Positions 52,701-61,700 of a stretch of 64,000 nt of DNA are shown here, piece by piece; positions within the stretch are counted from its first letter, which is position 1; each line of letters opens with the position of its first letter. Made by a program: the position numbers and the translations under genes. The stretch spans positions 9,796,001 to 9,860,000 of the forward strand of contig LR990067.1 of the NCBI GenBank assembly GCA_905147135.1, in the 5' to 3' direction. The DNA is from Blastobasis lacticolella. Its lineage: Eukaryota; Arthropoda; Insecta; Lepidoptera; Blastobasidae. The notes under the pieces are model-generated. The model worked only from the letters and a program-made list of their open reading frames with translations. It was not told the origin of the DNA and made no database searches.

Positions 52701-55700
52701 CTTGGAATCGTTGCGAGCCCCGACGTTGTCTTATAGACTCGACAGGCTGCGTAAACAATATCATACTCAGATTTATAATTCTGGGCACAAGACGACTTTC
52801 ACTTCTTTCACTGAGAGAGAAGAGTTGCCGTTCTTAAAATGGTTGTTCTGGGGGCGATTCTTGCGCTGTGACATCTCAAATTCGACGTTTTTTTTTAGCC
52901 AAAAATCTGTATAAAAACATCACTGAAAGATAGAAAATAGTTGAAAAAAAAATGTTTGGTTGCAATAGACATTTCAATGTCATTATTAGTGGAGATATGT
53001 GACTAGAAAAAATGTCAAATTCGAAATGTCACAGCGCAAGAATTACGCCCCTGGCTTGACCGTTTCTAATTATATGGCCACCGCTGTGTATCTTTCTTAG
53101 CCCCGGCACAGAACCAACGGGTTCAACCAAAGTGAAACTTTTCCATGCAACACCCCATACAAATGGTAATTTTCATATGCAAGCAGCGGGTCTACAGCGC
53201 ATTCGCGTTAAGAAAATAGTGCTTAAAGGTTTTTCACAAAGGAGTCAAAAGTCAAACAATTTAAAAAATAATAACGATTACGTTTTTCAATGGATAAAAA
53301 TTAACTAAATTGTCTCAACTAAAAAATTAAGTCAAGGATATCCCTTTGCTTAGCAACCAATCTAGTAGTTGCTTCATTCCAAACGGCAAGGAAAATTTTT
53401 TTTTTTATATTTTCTGCCTTTTGCGAACTAAGCTTTCTAATTAGCTGCGACCCGATTGGTCCAGAGCCGGAAACCATGACTCACTATTTTCTTATCGCAA
53501 ATGAACTATAGTCAGGATGCATTCTTATTTTGGCAATCACTCATAGAATTGACTGGAAATTTGTGTAGTATTGTGTGGTAAAGTGACTTAATCGATCGCT
53601 AAATGACATTTGAGATCGCCAGAGCGGTACCGCTCCGCGACCGGCGAAGCTGGCCGAAGGCACCCGACAACTTCCGATCAACAATCGCAATCGAATCGCT
53701 GCCGATTGGCATCTAATGCGCTTATGTTGACCAAATTCAGAAGCAAAAAGCGTGAAAGCAAATCAAAGTGGAATTTATTGCGCATAAAATAAGGTCCATT
53801 TTTGTATCACGGCTTTTGACAGAGCGATGTGTATAATATGTTGGATACATTATAAGTTTAAACTACCGCCATGTATTTTTAATAAATAAATAAATAAATA
53901 TTCGTGTACAAATTCACACAGCGCCATCTAGCCCCAAACTATGGGTGCTAGATAACTGATATACTACTTCAATACCCGTAACAGAAATTTAAATTCATAA
54001 TTTCAATTACTGCCCGGCCGGGAATCGATCCCAGGACCTCTTGCGTGGCATGTTGACTACTGAACCACTCAGGTCGTCAATGATGTACCAATGCGGGTAA
54101 GCCTAAATAAACTGAGTGTTCAACTAGCAGCTCGTGTTTTACTTCTTAATACAGGTAAGTGATACAAAACTGGACCTTATTCCACGAGCAATACATTCCA
54201 CTTTGATTCGCTCTCGCGCTTTTTGCTTCAGAATATAGGCTAAAAATTAAACAGCGCATTAGCTAGACCTAATAACATTACCTACCTCTTACAGCCAAAG
54301 GAATTTGTGAGGTAGGCGGTCTTTCGTGGGACGCCCTACGCCGTCTCAACGAGTTGGTTCGTGTGGAAGTGGAAACTAAACTTTCCGTCGACGCTGTTTG
54401 GTTCATTGTAAAATACAGCGTTTAGGTTGTAATGTATGGAGAATTGTAATGTAACGTACGGTGAGTACAGTAGCGTAACATGGGAAGTGTAGCATATGGT
54501 GAGGTGTAGTGTAGCGTTTGAGTTGTAATGTGGCGTATGGTTAGGTGTAGTGTAGTGTATGAGTTGTAATGTAATGTATTGTGAGTTGTAATGTGATGTA
54601 TGGTGAGGTGTAGTGTAGCATACGAGTTGTAATGTAACGTATTGTGATTTGTAATGTGTCATACATTGGGTTATATAATGTAGTTGTAATGTTACGTAAT
54701 AAAACAGTAGTGAGACATTATCACATGCAATAAGCGCACATATTATATTATACAGACACACACAGATCAGTTATAAATTGATTATAATACAGACGTATAA
54801 TCCAAACCCATGGTATCCGTATACGGCGGCGTGTAAAAAGCAAGAGAATACATATATAGTTAACAATATAATTTTAATTGTTAGAACAATAATTAATGTA
54901 ACAAATTAATTCAAATAGTCGTTATCGAAATCATCGAAATACGCTTCGAAAATTGGACGCTTTGTAAAATTACCCGAGACGCTGGCGGACGGGCTCCTTG
55001 GGCTGGTCAGTGTTCTTCTTTCTGGAACAAAAATATGTTGTGAAAATTACAGGTTAGCAGGAGTTCTGTTTTTGAATCGCTCGCCTCTTTTTTTTATATT
55101 ACACACACACACACACCATAATCTTATTTTAAGTACTCATTTTTAATTCGTATTTTATTTTTGCTTTTTAATTACTTGAATGTAACCCACTATGAAATTG
55201 TTATGTTGCCCACAGTATAGTTTTACCTAAGCATAGATTGATCCATAAATACAATCTAGCCCCACGGTACAGGCCTGCCCTAGTGTGGGGGCTAAAATAA
55301 CCTTTCCATTTATCTGTAGCACTAGTTGATGTACTGGAAACGTGTAACAACATAATATGTATTAATTAGATTTTTTCAATAATCATCTTTGTATTTTTTT
55401 TTTGTATTTGTATATAGAGCTCGTCTTGTCTAAAATGACGCGCCCCACTACTTAGTTAGTTCATTTCGATGTGTGAGTGCAAATATTAATAACGACACTT
55501 CATCTGTGTGGGAGCGTCGACTGCTCCAATCGAACGACGTTGGTGTCTCACCGGCAACTGAATGACCAATTACAACGGCATTTGTATATGTATTGCGTCC
55601 ATATTTTAAACTTGCTTGTGTGCGGTAATGCGATAGTGGGGCGCGTCATTTGGATTAGACGAGCTCTACCACCAATGTGGAAAACAAGCTTACGGCCTGC

Positions 55701-58700
55701 CTGATGGTGGGCAGTTACCGCAGCCTATAGCCGTTTGCAATACCAGGGGCATCACCCACGCGTGGCCTCTATTCGAACGGTTTCAATTTTTATTTTCGAT
55801 ATGAAAAATTCAATACTTATTAAATCACATTGGTAATGTCAAAAGATTACGAAATTTTCACGACGAAACTCTAAATTGAAAACCGTTCAAATCGAGACGA
55901 GCGATTTTAAAATGGAGTCCTAGGTAATTATGAGTTGCATCAGCAGGCAATCGTTTGAGAAAATGATTTGGTGTTCAATATTGATGACTTGTGTCAGTGA
56001 CCATTTGGAGAAATTATTTGGTGCTGTCTCAAAAATTGACGAGTTGAGTCAGTGATCGTTTGAGAAAAATATCTTTAGTCCAATACTGACGAGATGCGTC
56101 AGTGATCGTTTGGGGAAAATATTTGGTGTTCAATATTGATGACTTGCGTCAGCGATCATTTGGAAAAAATAATTGATTTTTAAATTGATCAGTTGCGTCA
56201 GTTGAAAAAAATAATTGGTTGTATAATAGAAGACCAGCATCTAAAGTGATCATTTGGGAAAATACTTGATAGTTCAATATAAATGAGTTTCAATATGTGT
56301 ATGTGTTGGCGTGTACGTGTATCAGTCTGCCTGTGTGTGTGCGTGTGTACGTGTATCTGTCTGTCTGTAGTTGTAGTTGCGTTTTTGCGCGTCTGTGTGC
56401 GATTATCTGCGTCTGTGTCAGTCCGTGTCTGTGTGTCTGCCTGCCCGTGTCTGTGTATCTGTATGTGTGTCTGTCTATCTATCTGTGCGTTTGTATTTTG
56501 TTTGTGTGTATCTGTCTGTTTCTGTGTGTCAAACTGCGTGCCTGTCTATGCCTGGGTGTCTATCTGTGCGTCTGTGTCTGTCTGTCTGTCTATCTGTGAG
56601 TCTGTGTCTGTGTGTCCGTGTGTCTGTGTGTCCGTGTATCTGTCTGTTTGTATCTGTGTATCTGTCTGTGTCTGTGTGCGTATCTGTGTCTGTATGCGTC
56701 TGTCAGCGTGAGCACGTGTCCGTGTACGCGAGCGTGTGTCTGTGTATACGAAAAGCCAGTGACGTACGCTGCGCGGGCGCGGCGGCGGCGCTGCGGGCGG
56801 GCGCTGCGGGCGCTGCGGGCGCTGCGACCGCGACGGGCGCGCCGCGGTCCCGCTCCAGCTGCTTCTGCGCCGCGGCGTCCATCCGCGAGAAGAGCAGCTC
56901 CGCGTCTTCCGGAAAGTGGCGCTGGTACGCCCAGAAGGCTCTACAACAATATTTATTTATTTATTTGTAGGAGTACCAACAGCCGTATAGGGTGATTATG
57001 TCAGTTCACGACCACTTAGCAGACTTGTGATCTCTGAAATAATGTTAATGTAGGTATTACAATGTATAAAATTCTAACATAATACAGGAAGCCAATTATA
57101 GGTCCTCGCCAATAAAGACAGCATATGTAAAAAGCTACACAAACATACAAACACGCAGTAGCGCGTACAATAGGCAACAAGGTAAATTATTAGATAGATT
57201 AAAAACATGAAAATATGTAGTATAAAAACAAAGAAGTACATATTAAATTACAATTATTTCACCCACAACTACAGTAGTAATGTGTATAAGGTAAGTAGAG
57301 AGCTTGAGCGATGAGAGCGTCGGTAGCCGGACGGTTGAGTATCGAACCCGTAATGCGCTTATTCATCATCACAGCCCGTAACAGTCCACTGCAGGACTTA
57401 AGGCCTCTCCCACGAAAGGGGAGGTTATTGCCATAATCTCCACGCTTGGCAGGCGGGTTGGAGATTGCAGTGTTTACATATAACAATGGAAAATGCTGCT
57501 GCCCATTTTCCAGACTACGGAGACTCTTGATCTTTTGCCTCGAAAACATTAGTCGCCTTGTACGACACCCATGAGTGTAAGGGGTTGGTGCTATTCTACT
57601 CTGCCGGACACTTTGAACTGTATATAGTCGGGTCACACTGGCCAATGACCACTTAACATACTTGGTACGTTCCAGTCTCAAGGGTCGACGATGCCATTGT
57701 ATTTGTATCGATTGTATATTGTCATTCATAAGTCTTGTGAAATCCAAACTGAATAAAATTATTAGACGTCAGCACACCCACCTGCGTCCGGCGGTGCGCG
57801 CGTTGGCGTCAGCGTCAGCGCACGCCTTCCTGATGGCGTCCCTGACGGCCGCCTGCTGCTTCTCCACCGTGGCCGTGGGCCAGGTCTCCAGCATCATTAC
57901 CAGGACATCGCTAAGGGAGTGGGGGGAGAAATCAGCTGTTTTAAAACATATACAATTATTTCATTTCGGTGAGATGGCGTCAAAATGACTGGCTAGCCAA
58001 AAAAGCAAGTTAGAGCTCGTCTAAGCTGAAATGCCGCGCCCCACTATCGCATTAACGCACACAAGCAAATTTAAATTATGGACGCAATACATATACGAAT
58101 GCCGTTGTAATTGGTCATTCGGTTGCCGGTGAGACTCAATGTAGGAGCTCGCGTCGTTCGATTGGAGCAGTCGACGCTCCCACACAGGTGAAGTGTCGTT
58201 ATTAATATTTTCACTTACACATCGAAATCAACTAATTAAGTAGTGGGGCGCGGCATTTCAGCTTAGACAAGCTCTATCTGGATTTACACAGCTTTCAACA
58301 ATAAAATATGTACATATCGTAACTTCTATCAGCTTCTACGAGACACCACAAGTAAGTTGTTATTTTAATACAACACAATGAAATGAGATTCTTCATGTTA
58401 TCTTAGGGCAAGTTTTTTATTTGTAAATATTATTATTTAAATTTCGTTTTTTTTTTGCCTAATTAAATAAATAATAAATAATCGTGGACAAATTCACACA
58501 GCGCCATCTAGCCCCAAACTAAGCAAAGCTTGTACTATGGGTGCTAGATAACTGATATGCTACTTAAATACTTTTAAATACATACTTATTACACATAGAA
58601 CACCCAGACCCGTAACAGAAATTAAAATTCATCATTTCAATTTCTGCCCGGCCGGGAATCGAACCCGGGACCTCTTGCGTGGTAGACCGGCAAGTTGACC

Positions 58701-61700
58701 ACTGAACCACTCAGGTCGTCGAATTAGTACAGGTTTTAAGACTTTCGTGGTTATTCACAACACTTTCACTACACATGTTATCGGGTTTGTTACCACGGTC
58801 ATGGTCAACTCGTGACCATGACGCATGCAACTGCGTCGAAATATCGAGATAAAAACAATACTAACCGTGGTAACAAACCCGATAACATGTGTAGTGAAAG
58901 CGTCGAATTAGTATTATTATTATGTCTCAATTAATGATTTTCATGCTTTTTGAAACCAATCGACAATACCTACTGGAAAACTCCTCAATGAATTGAATGG
59001 CATACCTGAGCGTAACCTGTATTTCCTTCGTCTTGCTGGGAGATACAAACCTGAGCCTAAAAACCTGATCAGTCCCCCCAATGCCATACCTGAGCGTGAC
59101 CTGTATTACCTTCGTCTTGCTGGGAGCTACGAACCTGAGCCTAAAAACCTGACCAGTCCCCCCAATACCATACCTGAGCGTGACCTGTATCTCCTTCGTC
59201 TTGCTGGGAGATACGAACCTTCGCCTAAAAACCTGACCAGTCCCCCTAACGCCATACCTGAGCGCAACCTCTATCTCCTTCGTCTCGCCGGTGGTGAGCT
59301 ATGAACCTGACCAGTCCCCCCAATGCCATACCTGAGCGTGGCCCGGATCTCCTTGGCCTTGCTGTTGGCGAGGTTGGTGCACACGACGGGCGCGAGTCGA
59401 GCGCTCTGCACGTACGACACGATGTAGCGGACGCACACAGTGCCAGCGCTCGATATCACCTGGTGCAAAGGGGGTACCACAGTACAGTATAGTACAGTTG
59501 GAGATAGACATAGACAGTATTTTATTCTGATCTTCATTACATCCATCATCATCACAGCCCATAACAGTCCACTGCAGGACTTAGGGCGTCTCCCACAAAA
59601 AGGGAGGTCATTGCCATAATCTCCACGCTTGGCAGGCGGGTTGGAGATCGCAGTGTTATAATATAACAATGGAAAATGCTGCTGCCCATTTTCCAGTCTA
59701 CGGAGGCGCTTAGATCTTTTGCCTCGAAGGCATTAGTCGCCTTGTACGACACCCACGAGTGTAAGGGGTTGGTGCTATTCTACTCTGCCGGACACTACAC
59801 GGCCGACATCCTTCACATCCGTAACCTAAGGTAAGTACAGTAAATTATAATTATTGAAAATTACATAAGACCAGCCAGTGATGTAACGGAAACCGAAATG
59901 GACCAGTCTCAGCATAATGCTGTGAGGGCTAATGCCTGTCACAGCGCTGGTTTTCAGAAGATGAAATTAAAGATCAAAAATGTAAACACACAACTGTCAA
60001 TGTGAAAGAGACTATCCAGGTGTATAAAACCTTTGGTTTACATAACCAAATGGTTATGCATCACGCACACTTTTCAGCGTGCTTTACAATGGCTGGTAAA
60101 CTTTCGAAAACGAAACAAATCGATTTACCCCCATTTATTCAATTTATTAAAAACGTAATGAGTAACTCGGAAACTATTAGTCCAATAATACTAGTTAGTA
60201 AAGTCCAAAATTAGAAAGAAGTGGCCGCCATTTTGAATCTTATATTATTTTATGTATTACTATTTGAGAAATTAATTAAACATGTCTCGACGTCGGTGAA
60301 TCCCTTACTTTCCAAGCCTTTGCAATAATGTACTGTAACAACAAACCAAAGGTTTAGAATTTCTTACCATTACCAGTGGCATAAATTAAAACTACCCATA
60401 TTTTATTGAAACAGCACAAATATGTAACAAAAAAGACATAATTCCCTATTTACTTCAGTAAAATATTTTAAAATATTCATATGATTATATTTCATTTTTA
60501 ATGTAATAATTTTAATCAATATTTCTGTGTTTAAATAATCAACCATTTGGATTTTTTTTTATAGTAGCAACCCATTTGTTCACATTTTTGATCTTTAATT
60601 CAATCTCATACCTTAGTATAAATATGCTTGGAATTCACACAGCGCCATCTAGCCCCAAAGTAAGCAAAGCTTGTGCTATGCGCTTATTTCATATGCCTAA
60701 ATTCAGAAGCAAAAAGCGTGAGACCAAATCAATGTGGAAGGGTTTACTCATTAAATAAGGTAAATTTTTGTATCACGGATTTTGTAAAGCGGAGCGACAC
60801 GCAACATAATGTAAGTGATACAAAAATGGACCTTATTCTATGAGCTATACATTTCACTTTGATTCGCTCTCACGCTTTTTGCTTCCCAATTTAGTAACTG
60901 AATTTAGGCATATGTAATAAGCGCATTATGGGTGCTAGATAACTGATAAACACTTTTTTTAAATACATACTTATCATACATAGAACACCCAGACCCGTAA
61001 CAAAAATTAAAATTCGTCATTTAAATTTTCGCTCGGCCGGGAATCGAACCCAGGACCTCTCCGTGGCTGACCGGCATGTTAACCAACTGAACCACTCAGG
61101 TCGTCAGTATAGAAGGCATACAGTAGTTTACGCGGATCTTTGTCAACATTCAAGACGGTATGACATGGTGCCTACGGCTACATTCTATCTCCGCACCGCT
61201 CGCCATCGACAGGGAGTTCATCCTCACACCTTGGAGCCAAATCGATCGCGAACTGTGCGGTTCCAAAGGAACTTTCTCCCACGCACACTAAGGTAGTGGA
61301 ATTTATTTATTTTATTTTATTTACTTAAGGAAAGCCAGCAGCAGTTGTTACAATAAAAATAATAATAGCATTATATAGCCAATTATAGGCTTCCACTAAC
61401 AAAATTACAATATTTAAAACGAAGTGCAACAGTTAATGAGACACAACAACTTAAGCCTAATAATTATCTTTGCTCGACTCAATCAATAAAATCACTTACG
61501 TTACAGTGTGTCAAAGTAATACTTAAGTACACGATTTCTCGCCGATCAACAACTTATATTAAACAGGTCAAGGTCAACAACTTTGGACAAGACGTTAAAA
61601 TTTTGAGTTGCTCGTAACAGGAAGGTATTTCTCCTATGAATGAATGAAGGAATGAGCTCCCTGCAGAGGTTTTCCCTGGAGAACAACATGGAGTTCTACA

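Noticed and set aside
52549..52914. 121-codon frame as a gene
   Set aside because: No recognisable motif, overlaps another frame, and runs into the arm of a MITE; no splice or initiation support.
54336..54761. 141-codon minus-strand Thr/His/Tyr-rich frame
   Set aside because: Translation of the GTTGTAATGT degenerate repeat.
56283..56970. Long plus-strand frames of 100-197 codons rich in Val, Cys, Ser
   Set aside because: They translate a TGTC/TGTG simple repeat and then run antisense through CLASP exon w5; all frames are open because of composition.
58993..59304. Plus-strand frame with four 28-residue repeats
   Set aside because: It is antisense to the w3-derived 84-bp minisatellite; 84 is divisible by 3, so an open repeat frame is expected.
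60002..60214. 70-codon frame inside the 650-bp TIR element as a transposase
   Set aside because: Too short, with no catalytic motif; most likely chance within a non-autonomous element.
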